A stretch of DNA of 64,000 nucleotides from Pseudomonas sp. URMO17WK12:I2 (lineage in GTDB: Bacteria > Pseudomonadota > Gammaproteobacteria > Pseudomonadales > Pseudomonadaceae). Below, piece by piece: positions 38,631 through 47,852 of this stretch. A program made the translations under genes and the position numbers. Every line of letters begins with the position of its first letter. Positions within the stretch are counted from its first letter, which is position 1. The notes under the pieces are model-generated. The model made no database searches and was not told the origin of the DNA. It saw only the letters and a list, made by a program, of their open reading frames with translations. The stretch is taken from contig NZ_QKYW01000001.1 in assembly GCF_003253735.1 (NCBI RefSeq), positions 620,001-684,000 on the forward strand. Reading direction: 5' to 3'.

Positions 38631-38745
38631 GGTATTCCTCGCTTCTGACGGGTCTGAAAGCTTGGAGGCAGCAGATCCAGACTAGGTTCCTGCTTAATCC
38701 CTCTGCAGCCACCATACGCAGCCGGGGCGCACAACGGAAGGCCGA

Positions 38746-39348
38746 TCAAAAGCGGTTGCGGATCACCACCTCGTCGAACGGCAGCTTGCCAATGCGCGGT
38801 TTGGCATCGACAGCTTTCTTGCCCACGGCAACCATCAGGCCGATTACATGGTTGTCCGGCAGGTTGATCAGCCGGGCGACGGCGTCGAAATCGAAGCCGT
38901 CCATGGGGCAGGAGTCCAGGCCCTTGCCCCGCGCAGCCAACATCAGGGTCTGTGCCACCAGGCCACAACTGCGCATGGTCTCGTCGCGCTGCACCTGTGG
39001 CTTGTCGCGGTAGTAAGTGTCGATGGCGCCGGTCATGAACTGCTGCACCTCGACCGGCGCGCCATCCCACACGCGGCTCACGTTCTTTTCCCAGCTGTCG
39101 AGCTGGGCGCATACCACCACCAGCATCGAGGCATCGGTCATCTGCGCCTGGCCCCAGCCGACCTCGCGGATCTGCTGACGCAAGGCCGGGTCGCTGACCT
39201 CTACCAGGCGCACGTGCTGCAGATTGAAGGCCGTCGGCGCCAGCAGCGCCAGCTGCAGCAACTCGTTCTTCTCTTCGGCGCTCAAGGTGAAACCGGCGTC
39301 GTAACCTTTCACAGCGCGACGGCTGCGGATGGCTTCATCGATATGCAT
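38746..39348 (-). CDS. Nitroreductase family protein
   Basis: A 200-residue FMN-dependent oxidoreductase. RSRRAVKGYDAGFTLSAEEKNELLQLALLAPTAFNLQ is the N-terminal FMN-phosphate region. LAARGKGLDSCPMDGFDFDAVARLINLPDNHVIGLMVAVGKK is the C-terminal FMN block. These proteins reduce nitro groups, quinones or flavin; the natural substrate is unknown. The ATG at 39348 has CAGGAG seven bases upstream. It is divergent from the lipid-transport operon. Confidence 0.9.
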   Translation of the reverse strand: MHIDEAIRSRRAVKGYDAGFTLSAEEKNELLQLALLAPTAFNLQHVRLVEVSDPALRQQIREVGWGQAQMTDASMLVVVCAQLDSWEKNVSRVWDGAPVEVQQFMTGAIDTYYRDKPQVQRDETMRSCGLVAQTLMLAARGKGLDSCPMDGFDFDAVARLINLPDNHVIGLMVAVGKKAVDAKPRIGKLPFDEVVIRNRF

Positions 39349-39589
39349 GGCAAACTCCTGACAGATGGAAAACTCGGCCATGCTAGGCAAGCCGAGGCGC
39401 CAGCGCCACTGGGGTATTGCGATGGAATTCATCGCCTGTAACGATTTGTCCGAACCACTGCCGTCACGCGCGAGTCGATTACCCAGCGCCGATCAGGGCA
39501 GCCCTCCCCTAGCACCGAATCACCCGGTAAAGCACCGGGGCCCATTCATGACTGTTCCAATGCAAGCCTCGAGCGCTAAGCTGTCGACC

Positions 39590-40720
39590 ATGACTCACTC
39601 GCCCTATATCAGCCTGCCCACAGCCGACGCCGATGCGCTGAAGGTCGGCGGCGACTGGACGCTCCCCCACTACGCCGCGCTGCTGCCGCAGATCGACAAG
39701 GCACGGCCGACGCTGAGTGAAAACGACCATGCCGACCTCAGCGAGCTCGACGGTTTGGATACCGCCGGCGCCAGCCTGCTGGTCCAGCTGCTGGGCGCCG
39801 AACGACTGATCAGGCTGTTGCCCGGCGGCGCGCTCAGTGATGAGCGCCGCGCCCTGCTGCACACCGTTGCCACGGCCATGCTGCAGGATCAGCAGCTCGC
39901 CGAGCACCCACCCCGCTCCAGCTACCGCGAGTTCTTCGGGCATATCGGCGAGGTGGTCGAAGGCGTCTGGCACAAGACGATTGGCCTGCTGGGCTTCGTC
40001 GGCCTGACCCTCAGCAGCATGCTGCTGATCCTGCTCAACCCGCGCCGCTGGCGCTTGACGTCGCTGGCCTCGCACCTCGAGCAGATCGGCCTCAACGCCG
40101 TGCCCATCGTCGCCCTGCTGACCTTTCTGGTCGGCGCCGTGGTGGCCTTTCTCGGCGCCACCATCCTCAGGGATTTCGGCGCGACCATCTACACCGTCGA
40201 CCTGGTGGCGTTCTCCTTTCTGCGTGAATTCGGCGTGCTGCTGACCGCCATCCTGATGGCTGGCCGCACTGCCAGCGCCTTCACCGCACAGATCGGCTCG
40301 ATGAAGGCCAACGAGGAGATCGACGCGATCCGCACCCTGGGCCTCAACCCCATGGAGCTGCTGGTGCTGCCGCGGGTGTTCGCCATGCTCATCGCTCTGC
40401 CGCTGCTGACCTTCGTCGCCATGCTCTGCGGCATGCTCGGCGGCGCCATGGTATGCCTGCTGACGCTGGATATCTCGCCGTCGATGTTCCTGTACCTGCT
40501 GCAGGAAAACATCCCGCTCAACCATTTTCTGGTCGGCATGGGCAAGGCGCCGATCTTCGCCTTCTTGATCGCCGTGATCGGTTGCCTGGAAGGCTTCAAG
40601 GTCACCGGCAGCGCACAGTCGGTAGGCGAGCGCACCACCTCGAGCGTGGTGCAGTCGATCTTCGTGGTCATCGTGGTCGATGCCGTGGCCGCACTGTTCT
40701 TGATGGAGATGGGCTGGTGA
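39590..40720 (+). CDS. STAS-MlaE fusion permease of a lipid ABC transporter
   Basis: A 376-residue protein: residues about 1-100 form a STAS-like domain (GGDWTLPHYAALLPQ, SELDGLDTAGASLLVQLLG). The remainder is an MlaE permease with five or six helices (LEQIGLNAVPIVALLTFLVGAVVAFLGATILRDFGA, MKANEEIDAIRTLGLNPMELLVLPR). In the classical Mla system the STAS protein is the separate MlaB; here it is fused. First gene of a four-gene operon. The ATG at 39590 is preferred over 39548 because it begins the recognisable domain; neither has a strong ribosome-binding site. Probably moves phospholipids between membranes. Confidence 0.85.
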   Translation: MTHSPYISLPTADADALKVGGDWTLPHYAALLPQIDKARPTLSENDHADLSELDGLDTAGASLLVQLLGAERLIRLLPGGALSDERRALLHTVATAMLQDQQLAEHPPRSSYREFFGHIGEVVEGVWHKTIGLLGFVGLTLSSMLLILLNPRRWRLTSLASHLEQIGLNAVPIVALLTFLVGAVVAFLGATILRDFGATIYTVDLVAFSFLREFGVLLTAILMAGRTASAFTAQIGSMKANEEIDAIRTLGLNPMELLVLPRVFAMLIALPLLTFVAMLCGMLGGAMVCLLTLDISPSMFLYLLQENIPLNHFLVGMGKAPIFAFLIAVIGCLEGFKVTGSAQSVGERTTSSVVQSIFVVIVVDAVAALFLMEMGW

Positions 40721-41496
40721 GTGGCGAAGCGATCATTCAGGTACGCGACCTGACCAATCAGTTCGGCCCGCAGGTGGTGCACCAGCACCTGGATCTGGAT
40801 CTGTACCGCGGCGAGGTACTCGGCGTGGTGGGTGGCTCGGGTACCGGCAAGTCGGTGCTGCTGCGCACCATCGTCGGCCTGCGCCAGCCCAATGCCGGTA
40901 CGGTGCGGGTATTCGACGAAGACCTGCTGACCCTGCCCACCGAGCGGCGCTCCGAACTGGAACGGCGCTTTGGCGTGCTCTACCAGCGCGGCGCGTTGTT
41001 TTCGTCACTCACCGTGCTGGAGAACATCGCCCTGCCGCTGATCGAGCATGCCGGGCTCACGCGCGCCCAGGCCGAGCGCCTGGCCGCATCCAAGGTGGCG
41101 CTGGTCGGCCTGCCGGGCCACGCCGGCGACAAGTATCCGACCGAGCTGTCCGGCGGCATGGTCAAGCGCGCTGCTCTGGCCCGCGCCCTGGCGCTGGAGC
41201 CGGACATCCTGTTTCTCGACGAACCGACCGCAGGCCTCGACCCGATCGGCGCGGCGGCCTTCGACCAACTGATTCGCACCCTGCGCGACGCCCTCGGGCT
41301 CAGCGTGTTTCTGGTCACCCATGACCTGGACACGCTCTACACCCTGTGCGATCGCGTGGCCGTGCTCTCGCAGAAGCGGGTGCTGGTGGCCGATAGGCTG
41401 GACGTGGTCGCCGCTACCGACGATCCGTGGATACACGACTATTTTCATGGCCCGCGCGGACGCGCGGCCGAACAGGCTGCAGCGAGGATTAGCTGA
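40717..41496 (+). CDS. ATP-binding protein of the Mla-like lipid transporter
   Basis: A 259-residue ABC ATPase of the MlaF type. Walker A GGSGTGKS lies near residue 40, the Q-loop region is RFGVLYQRGALFSSLTVLENIALPL, the signature is LSGGMVKRAALARALAL, Walker B is DILFLDEPTAGLDP and the H-loop is LVTHDLDTL. The YQRGALFSSLTVLEN block is distinctive of Mla ATPases. The start is GTG at 40717, overlapping the permease TGA (GTGA), so translation is coupled. Confidence 0.92.
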   Translation: MSGEAIIQVRDLTNQFGPQVVHQHLDLDLYRGEVLGVVGGSGTGKSVLLRTIVGLRQPNAGTVRVFDEDLLTLPTERRSELERRFGVLYQRGALFSSLTVLENIALPLIEHAGLTRAQAERLAASKVALVGLPGHAGDKYPTELSGGMVKRAALARALALEPDILFLDEPTAGLDPIGAAAFDQLIRTLRDALGLSVFLVTHDLDTLYTLCDRVAVLSQKRVLVADRLDVVAATDDPWIHDYFHGPRGRAAEQAAARIS

Positions 41497-42414
41497 ATGG
41501 AACCACGCGCCCATCACGTCTTGATCGGCATGTTCACGGTGGCGATCGTCAGCGCCATGCTGGTGTTCGCCCTGTGGCTGGGTAAGTCCAGCGCCGACAA
41601 GCAGTTCAACTACTACGAGGTGATCTTCACCGAAGCGGTGAGCGGCCTGTCCCAGGGCAGCGCGGTGCAGTACAGCGGCATTCGCGTCGGTGACGTCACC
41701 AGCCTGACCCTGGACCCGCAGGATCCGCGCAAGGTGCACGCCAATATCCGCATCACGGGTACCACACCGATCAAGGAAGACACCCGCGCGCGCCTGACCA
41801 TCACCAACATCACCGGCGGCGCGGTGATCCAGCTGCACGGCGGCTCGCCCGAAAGCCCGGCACTGAAAGCCCGTGATGGACGCACACCGGTGATCATCGC
41901 CGACCGCTCGCCGCTGTCGCGGCTGATGGCCAACGGCGAAGACCTGATGGTCAGCGTGACCCGCCTGCTCGATCGCGCCAACGCCATGTTCTCCCGCGAA
42001 AACACCGAGAACATCGCCAAGACCCTGCGCAACCTGGAACAGATCACCTCCAGTGTGTCCGAGCAACGCGAGGAGCTGCGCGAAGCCCTGGCGCAGATGA
42101 GCGCCGCAGGGCGTGAAGCCAGCGCCCTGATGAACAACGCCAACCAGCTGTTCAGCGGCCCGGCGCAGAATACCCTGCAAAGCGCCGAGCGCCTGGCCGC
42201 CTCGCTGGAGCGCAGCAGCAGCAATATCGAACAGCTGCTGCAGGACAACCGCGCGGCCCTCGATGGCGGCATGCAGGGTATCGGCGAGCTGGGCCCGGCG
42301 ATCAACGAGCTGCGTGACACCCTGGGTTCGCTGCGCTCGTTCTCGCGGCGCCTGGAGGAAGACCCGGCCGGCTATCTGCTGCGCAGCGACAGCATCAAGG
42401 AGTTCCAACCATGA
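41497..42414 (+). CDS. MCE-domain substrate-binding protein (MlaD-like)
   Basis: A 305-residue periplasmic protein anchored by one N-terminal helix (residues about 8-28). A single MCE domain follows (YYEVIFTEAVSGLSQGSAVQYSGIRVGDVTSL...RLTITNITGGAVIQLHGG). The C-terminal half, about 150 residues, is a long helical/coiled-coil region (ANAMFSRENTENIAKTLRNLEQITSSVSEQREELREALAQ) of the kind that forms a hydrophobic channel or bridge towards the outer membrane. The ATG follows the ATPase stop directly. MlaD proper is shorter and lacks this tail. Confidence 0.9.
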   Translation: MEPRAHHVLIGMFTVAIVSAMLVFALWLGKSSADKQFNYYEVIFTEAVSGLSQGSAVQYSGIRVGDVTSLTLDPQDPRKVHANIRITGTTPIKEDTRARLTITNITGGAVIQLHGGSPESPALKARDGRTPVIIADRSPLSRLMANGEDLMVSVTRLLDRANAMFSRENTENIAKTLRNLEQITSSVSEQREELREALAQMSAAGREASALMNNANQLFSGPAQNTLQSAERLAASLERSSSNIEQLLQDNRAALDGGMQGIGELGPAINELRDTLGSLRSFSRRLEEDPAGYLLRSDSIKEFQP

Positions 42415-43040
42415 AGGCATTCGCCACCGCCGGCGCCCTGCTGTTGACCGGCCTGCTCAGCGCCTGCTCGATCATTCCCACGGGCGAGGCGCTCGACGTG
42501 TACCTGCTGCCGAGCAATCTGCCGGTGCGCACCGTCGATGCGCCGCGGGAACGTTGGTCGCTGCGGGTCAACCGTCCGCAGAGCAGCCAGTTGCTGGACA
42601 GCCCGCGCATCGCCGTGTTGCCGCAGGGCGACCGGATCAGCGCCTACCAGGGCGCCCGCTGGAGTGACCGCGCGCCGGCTCTGTTTCGCGACAGCCTGAT
42701 CGGCGCCTTTGTCGATGATGGCCGCGTCGGCGCCGTCAGCAGCGACGACAGTCGCCTGCAGGCCGACCTGGAGCTGAGCAGCGACCTGCGCGCCTTCCAG
42801 AGCGAGTACCGCAATGGCCGGCCGGAAGTGCATATCCTGCTCGATGCCCGCCTGGTGCAGGCCGGCAACCAGCGCATCCTTGCCAGCCGGCGCTTCGAGG
42901 TGCGGCAAATTGCCAATGACACGGCGGTGGAATCCGTGGTGAAAACATTCGGCGCCGCCAATGACCAGCTTTCGCGCCAGTTGATGGATTGGGTCGTAGA
43001 GCAAGGCCGGCGCAATGCGCCAGACAGCAGCAAGCCCTGA
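42411..43040 (+). CDS. PqiC-like outer-membrane lipoprotein of the lipid transporter
   Basis: A 209-residue lipoprotein: the signal MKAFATAGALLLTGLLSAC has a lipobox and Cys19. The body matches the ABC-type transport auxiliary lipoprotein family (YLLPSNLP, PRIAVLPQGDRISAYQGARWSDRAPALFRDSLIGAF, SRRFEVRQ). PqiC-type proteins sit at the outer membrane and receive the tip of the MCE tube. Its ATG overlaps the MCE gene stop. Together the four genes make a Mla/Pqi hybrid that lacks a soluble MlaC shuttle. Confidence 0.88.
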   Translation: MKAFATAGALLLTGLLSACSIIPTGEALDVYLLPSNLPVRTVDAPRERWSLRVNRPQSSQLLDSPRIAVLPQGDRISAYQGARWSDRAPALFRDSLIGAFVDDGRVGAVSSDDSRLQADLELSSDLRAFQSEYRNGRPEVHILLDARLVQAGNQRILASRRFEVRQIANDTAVESVVKTFGAANDQLSRQLMDWVVEQGRRNAPDSSKP

Positions 43041-43072
43041 AAACTGTTGGTAGCGAGCATTAAAGCTGGCTC

Positions 43073-43125
43073 CTGTGGGAGCGGGCCATGCCCGTGATTT
43101 TCGCGCGCATGGCGCGCTCCCACAG
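43073..43125. repeat. REP element, copy 3
   Basis: CTGTGGGAGCGGGCCATGCC on the left, GCGCGCATGGCGCGCTCCCA on the right. Nearly identical to copy 2 at 27017-27066, including the mismatched inner arms. Confidence 0.85.
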
Positions 43126-43151
43126 GTCGATGACAGTTATCGCTGCATAAT

Positions 43152-43191
43152 AAAACGGCCGCTGTGATCACTCACACCGGCCGTTCGTTTT
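43152..43191. terminator. Bidirectional terminator between the lipid-transport operon and clpB
   Basis: AACGGCCG (43154-43161) pairs with CGGCCGTT (43178-43185), extended inside by TGTGA/TCACA after one mismatch. An A-run precedes it and CGTTTTA follows, so it can stop transcripts from both convergent units. Confidence 0.85.
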
Positions 43192-43207
43192 ACTGCAGTC
43201 GCTGGTT

Positions 43208-45772
43208 TCAGACAAAAACGATTTCGTCGTTTTCGACCTTGCCGGTCACCGTGCTGCCGGGGTTGAACTTGCCGGCCAGGATCATCTGCGCCAGCGGGTT
43301 CTCGATCCAGCGCTGGATCGCCCGCTTCAATGGCCGTGCGCCGTATACCGGGTCGTAACCAACGGCAATCAGCTTGTCCATCGCCTCGTCGGACAGTTCC
43401 AGGCTCAGCTCGCGTTCGGCCAGGCGCTGCAGCAGGCGCGAAAGCTGGATGCGCGCGATCCCGGCAATCTGCTCGCGAGCCAGTGGCTCGAACACCACCA
43501 CCTCGTCGATCCGGTTCACGAACTCCGGCCGGAAGTGGTTACCCACTGCGTCCATAACCGCGGCGCGCTGCGCCTCTCGGTCACCGACCAGCTCCTGAAT
43601 CTGTGCCGAGCCGAGGTTGGAGGTCATCACGATCACCGTGTTCTTGAAGTCCACGGTGCGGCCATGGCTGTCAGTCAGGCGGCCGTCCTCAAGCACTTGC
43701 AGCAATACGTTGAACACATCCGGGTGAGCCTTCTCCACCTCGTCCATCAGCACCACCGAATAAGGCTTGCGGCGTACCGCCTCGGTCAGGTAACCGCCCT
43801 CCTCGTAACCGACGTAACCGGGCGGCGCACCGATCAGCCGGGCCACGGAGTGCTTCTCCATGAACTCGGACATGTCGATACGCACCATGGCGTCTTCGGT
43901 GTCGAACAGGAACTCGGCCAGCGCCTTGCACAGCTCGGTCTTGCCCACCCCGGTCGGGCCGAGGAACAGGAACGAGCCGCTGGGCCGGTTCGGATCAGAT
44001 AGTCCGGCACGCGAACGGCGCACGGCGTTGGCTACCGCCACCACGGCCTCGTCCTGGCCGATCACGCGCTGGTGCAACAGGCCTTCCATTTTCAGCAGCT
44101 TGTCGCGCTCACCTTCGAGCATCTTCGACACCGGAATACCGGTCCACTTGGAGACCACCTCGGCGATTTCCTCCTCGGTGACCTTGCTGCGCAGCAGCTG
44201 GTTTTCAGTCTTGCCGTGCTGGTCGACCATCTGCAGGCTGCGCTCCAGATCGGGGATCACCCCGTACTGCAGCTCGGCCATGCGATTGAGATCGCCCTTG
44301 CGGCGCGCCGCTTCGAGTTCGGTGCGCGACTGCTCGATCTTCTGCTGGATCTGCGCCGAACCCTGCACCTCGGCCTTCTCCGATTTCCAGATTTCCTCGA
44401 GGTCGGAATATTCCTTCTCGAGCTTGGCGATGTCTTCCTGCAGTTTGACGAAGCGTTTCTTGGCCGCCTCGTCTTCTTCCTTCTTCAGGGCCTGGGCTTC
44501 GACCTTGAGCTGGATCAGGCGGCGGTCCAGGCGATCGAGCACTTCCGGCTTGGAGTCGATTTCCATGCGGATGCGACTGGCCGCCTCATCGATCAGGTCG
44601 ATGGCCTTGTCCGGCAACTGGCGATCGGTGATATAGCGGTGGCTGAGCTTGGCCGCGGCGATGATCGCGCCGTCGGTGATGGCCACCTTGTGGTGCACCT
44701 CGTAGCGCTCTTTGAGGCCGCGCAGAATGGCGATGGTGTCTTCCTCGCTCGGCTCATCGACCAGCACCTTCTGGAAGCGGCGCTCCAGGGCGGCATCTTT
44801 CTCGATGAACTGACGGTATTCGTTCAGGGTGGTGGCACCCACGCAGTGCAGCTCGCCACGGGCTAGAGATGGCTTGAGCATATTGCCCGCATCCATGGCG
44901 CCCTCGGCCTTGCCGGCGCCGACCATGGTGTGCAACTCGTCGATAAACAGGATCACCCGCCCTTCCTGCTTGGACAGCTCGTTGAGCACCGCCTTGAGGC
45001 GCTCCTCGAATTCACCGCGGAACTTGGCGCCGGCGATCAGCGAGCCCATATCCAATGATAAAAGTCGCTTGTCCTTGAGGCCGTCCGGCACTTCGCCGTT
45101 GACGATGCGCTGGGCCAGGCCCTCGGCGATGGCGGTCTTGCCCACCCCAGGCTCGCCGATCAGCACGGGGTTGTTCTTGGTGCGGCGCTGCAGCACCTGA
45201 ATGGTCCGGCGGATCTCGTCATCACGGCCGATCACCGGATCGAGCTTGCCCTCTTCGGCGCGCTTGGTCAGGTCGACGGTGTACTTGTCGAGCGCCTGGC
45301 GCGACTCCTCGATATTCGGGTCGTTGACCGCATCGCCGCCGCGCAGGTTGTTCACCGCGTTCTCCAGCGCCTTGCGGCTCACGCCCTGGGCGAGCAGCAG
45401 CTTGCCGAGCTTGGTGTTCTCGTCCATGGCAGCGAGCAGCACCAGTTCGCTGGAGATGAACTGATCACCCTTCTGCTGCGACAGGCGGTCGGCCTGGTTG
45501 AGCAGGCGCGCCAGGTCCTGGGACAGGCTCACGTCGCCGGTGGGGTTCTGGATCTTGGCCAGTTGGTCGAGCTCTTTGCTCAACGCCTGGCGCAGGCTGT
45601 TCACATCGAAGCCCACCTGCATCAGCAGCGGGCGGATGGAACCGCCCTGCTGGTCGAGCAGCGCCTGCATCAGGTGCAGCGGCTCGATGGCGGAATGGTC
45701 GTGGCCGACGGCAAGGGACTGGGCGTCGGAAAGGGCAAGTTGCAACTTGCTGGTCAAACGGTCGATTCGCAT
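43208..45772 (-). CDS. clpB: ATP-dependent disaggregase ClpB
   Basis: An 854-residue AAA+ chaperone that, with DnaK, pulls proteins out of aggregates. The N-domain is at residues 1-145 ([21 protein letters not shown]...). The first AAA module has Walker A GEPGVGKT near 205 and [18 protein letters not shown]. The coiled-coil M-domain lies at about 410-530, and the second AAA module has GPTGVGKT near 605, [36 protein letters not shown]. Full length, with no IGF/IGL ClpP-binding loop. A sigma-32 promoter lies upstream. First of the conserved clpB-pgeF-rluD-bamD arrangement, although transcribed from its own promoter. Confidence 0.97.
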   Translation of the reverse strand: MRIDRLTSKLQLALSDAQSLAVGHDHSAIEPLHLMQALLDQQGGSIRPLLMQVGFDVNSLRQALSKELDQLAKIQNPTGDVSLSQDLARLLNQADRLSQQKGDQFISSELVLLAAMDENTKLGKLLLAQGVSRKALENAVNNLRGGDAVNDPNIEESRQALDKYTVDLTKRAEEGKLDPVIGRDDEIRRTIQVLQRRTKNNPVLIGEPGVGKTAIAEGLAQRIVNGEVPDGLKDKRLLSLDMGSLIAGAKFRGEFEERLKAVLNELSKQEGRVILFIDELHTMVGAGKAEGAMDAGNMLKPSLARGELHCVGATTLNEYRQFIEKDAALERRFQKVLVDEPSEEDTIAILRGLKERYEVHHKVAITDGAIIAAAKLSHRYITDRQLPDKAIDLIDEAASRIRMEIDSKPEVLDRLDRRLIQLKVEAQALKKEEDEAAKKRFVKLQEDIAKLEKEYSDLEEIWKSEKAEVQGSAQIQQKIEQSRTELEAARRKGDLNRMAELQYGVIPDLERSLQMVDQHGKTENQLLRSKVTEEEIAEVVSKWTGIPVSKMLEGERDKLLKMEGLLHQRVIGQDEAVVAVANAVRRSRAGLSDPNRPSGSFLFLGPTGVGKTELCKALAEFLFDTEDAMVRIDMSEFMEKHSVARLIGAPPGYVGYEEGGYLTEAVRRKPYSVVLMDEVEKAHPDVFNVLLQVLEDGRLTDSHGRTVDFKNTVIVMTSNLGSAQIQELVGDREAQRAAVMDAVGNHFRPEFVNRIDEVVVFEPLAREQIAGIARIQLSRLLQRLAERELSLELSDEAMDKLIAVGYDPVYGARPLKRAIQRWIENPLAQMILAGKFNPGSTVTGKVENDEIVFV

Positions 45773-45847
45773 GGCGTCATCCTTCCTCTTGGAGGCAGGC
45801 CGGCGCGATGAATGCGCCTAGATGAAGAACCTGCCGAGATGCAGCAT

Positions 45848-45875
45848 AGATGAGGCCGATTGTGCGGGTTTCAAG
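45848..45875 (-). promoter_or_regulatory. Sigma-32 heat-shock promoter of clpB
   Basis: On the minus strand CTTGAAA (45875-45869), a 13-base spacer and CCTCATCT (45855-45848) closely match the RpoH consensus CTTGAAA-N11-16-CCCCATNT. It lies 75 bases upstream of the clpB ATG. Confidence 0.85.
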
Positions 45876-45923
45876 CGGGGGAAGGTTTGATCGCGGTCAG
45901 CAGAGGTATCCAACGGGCCAGCC

Positions 45924-45950
45924 CTGGGTATCGCTGCGCTCAACGCAGGC
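45924..45950. repeat. Second intergenic repeat family, degenerate copy
   Basis: CTGGGTATCGCTGCGCTCAA followed by CGCAGGC is the inverse of the element at 52174-52206 with a few changes. This is a dispersed Pseudomonas repeat distinct from the REP above. Confidence 0.55.
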
Positions 45951-45993
45951 GATGAACAGTTCACCAGCCCAGGTTGAACGCGGAGCAAGCCGC

Positions 45994-46734
45994 TCAGCGA
46001 TCCGCCAGCCAGATCAGCGAGGCAAAGCGTCCGGTCTGGGCGGCGCGGCGATAGGAGTAGAAGCGCGCATCACTGACGGTGCAGAAACCGCCGCCGTACA
46101 CCGCGGTGATACCGCGTGCGGCGAGACGGATACGCGCCAGCTGATAGATGTCGGCCATGAAACGCCCGGCATTCTGGCTTGGCATGAATGCGCCGGCGGC
46201 CTGGACATGCTGGCTGACGAAGGCCTCGCGCACCTCGGCGCCGACCTCGAAGGCCTGGGGGCCGATGGCCGGGCCCAGCCACACGAGCGTGTCCTCCGCC
46301 TCGACAGCCAGTGCATCCAACGTGGCTTCCAACACCCCATTGGCCAGGCCGCGCCAGCCGGCGTGGGCTGCCGCCACCCGGCTACCGGCGCGGTCGCAGA
46401 ACAGCACGGGCAGGCAATCGGCGGTCATCACCGTGGCGGCGATGCCGGGCGTGGCCGTCCAGCTGGCATCGGCCTCGACGACCAGCTCCGGGTCGGCGTG
46501 GGCGACGGCAATGCCGTGTACCTGCTGCAGCCAGGCGGGGCGACAACCGAGCTGGCTGACCAGGCGCTGACGGTTCTTGGCCACCGCTGCCGGGTCATCC
46601 TCGACGTGGGCGGCCAGGTTGAAGCTGTCATAGGGCGCCAGGCTTACACCGCCAGCGCGGGTGGTCACGCAGGTGCGCACCCACTCGGGCGCCGGCCAGT
46701 GCGGCGTCAGCCAGTCGTGAGCCTTGTCACTCAT
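45994..46734 (-). CDS. pgeF: PgeF/YfiH family (polyphenol oxidase-like) protein
   Basis: A 246-residue copper/zinc-site protein of the YfiH/LACC1 family. The metal and catalytic blocks are QQVHGIAVAHAD, MTADCLPVLFCDRAG, AAAHAGWRGLANGVLEATL and LGPAIGPQAFEVGAEVREAF. In E. coli PgeF edits wrongly incorporated L-serine in peptidoglycan precursors; related proteins act on purine nucleosides. The role here is assigned by family. Its start overlaps the rluD stop by four bases (ATGA), so it is co-translated with rluD. Confidence 0.92.
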   Translation of the reverse strand: MSDKAHDWLTPHWPAPEWVRTCVTTRAGGVSLAPYDSFNLAAHVEDDPAAVAKNRQRLVSQLGCRPAWLQQVHGIAVAHADPELVVEADASWTATPGIAATVMTADCLPVLFCDRAGSRVAAAHAGWRGLANGVLEATLDALAVEAEDTLVWLGPAIGPQAFEVGAEVREAFVSQHVQAAGAFMPSQNAGRFMADIYQLARIRLAARGITAVYGGGFCTVSDARFYSYRRAAQTGRFASLIWLADR

Positions 46735-47705
46735 CCGATGAACGCCTCGCGATCCTGGCGCAGCAGGGTCAGCAGCCAGACGAAATCATCGGGTAACGGC
46801 GACTGCCACTTCATGCGCTCACCGGTGATCGGGTGGTCCAGCTCCAGGAAACGCGCATGCAGCGCCTGACGCGGGAATTCCTTGAGGCTCTGCACCATGG
46901 TCTGGCTGGCAGCCGGTGGAATGCGGAAGCGGCCGGCATACACCGGGTCGCCGACCAGCGGAAATCCGATATGGCTCATGTGCACACGAATCTGGTGGGT
47001 GCGCCCGGTTTCCAGCTTGACCCGTGCATGGGTGTGCGAGCGGAAACGTTCGAGCACGCGGTAGTGACTGACCGCCGGCTTGCCGCCATCGGTCACCGCC
47101 ATGCGCTGGCGCTGGGACGAGCTGCGGCCGATCGGTGCGTTGATCTTGCCGCCCGAGGTGATCACGCCAATCACGATGCACTCGTAGATGCGGCTGACGG
47201 TGCGCTTCTGCAACTGATCGACCAGGCGGGTCTGCGCCTCGATGGTCTTGGCGACCACCATCAGGCCGGTGGTGTCCTTGTCCAGGCGGTGCACGATGCC
47301 CGCGCGTGGCACGTTGACGATATCCGGCACGTGGTGCAACAGGGCATTGAGCAAGGTACCGTCGGCGTGTCCGGCAGCCGGATGCACGACCAGCCCGGCG
47401 GGCTTGTCGATCACCAGGATCTGCTCGTCCTCGTAGACGATGTTGAGCTCAATGTCCTGGGCGATCCACTCGCCCTGGGCTTCCTGTTCGGCGGACAGCA
47501 CCAACATGGCGCCGCCATGCACGACGTCACGGGGGCGCAGCACCTGGCCGTCGACGGTCAGGTTGCCCTCCTTGATCCAGCCGGAAAGACGCGAGCGCGA
47601 GTGCTCGGCGAACAACTGGGCGGCGACTTGATCGAGGCGTTGACCGCCCAGATCGCTGGGCACCTCGGCGGTTAACTCAATGGCCTGCTTATTAATAGAT
47701 GACAT
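46731..47705 (-). CDS. rluD: 23S rRNA pseudouridine synthase D
   Basis: A 324-residue enzyme that makes pseudouridines 1911, 1915 and 1917 in helix 69 of 23S rRNA. The N-terminal S4 domain is QRLDQVAAQLFAEHSRSRLSGWIKEGNLTVDG. The catalytic motif HRLDKDTTGLMVVAK has Asp142, and RTHQIRVHMSHIGFPLVGDPVY is the family C-terminal block. The ATG at 47705 is chosen (MSSINKQAIELTAEV). It is divergent from bamD, as in P. aeruginosa (rluD-comL). Confidence 0.96.
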   Translation of the reverse strand: MSSINKQAIELTAEVPSDLGGQRLDQVAAQLFAEHSRSRLSGWIKEGNLTVDGQVLRPRDVVHGGAMLVLSAEQEAQGEWIAQDIELNIVYEDEQILVIDKPAGLVVHPAAGHADGTLLNALLHHVPDIVNVPRAGIVHRLDKDTTGLMVVAKTIEAQTRLVDQLQKRTVSRIYECIVIGVITSGGKINAPIGRSSSQRQRMAVTDGGKPAVSHYRVLERFRSHTHARVKLETGRTHQIRVHMSHIGFPLVGDPVYAGRFRIPPAASQTMVQSLKEFPRQALHARFLELDHPITGERMKWQSPLPDDFVWLLTLLRQDREAFIG

Positions 47706-47852
47706 GCTCGGCAACGGCGGGGGCATAGCCTTTGGTTTCGGCTACACGCTTGTGGTTAAATACGGCGTCTTTGCCCCAGGGGTACCGGGGGCGCTCATCA
47801 TAACAGGACGGCCCTGCCCAAGACAGCCGCCGTCCCAGGGACGCAAGCCGCC

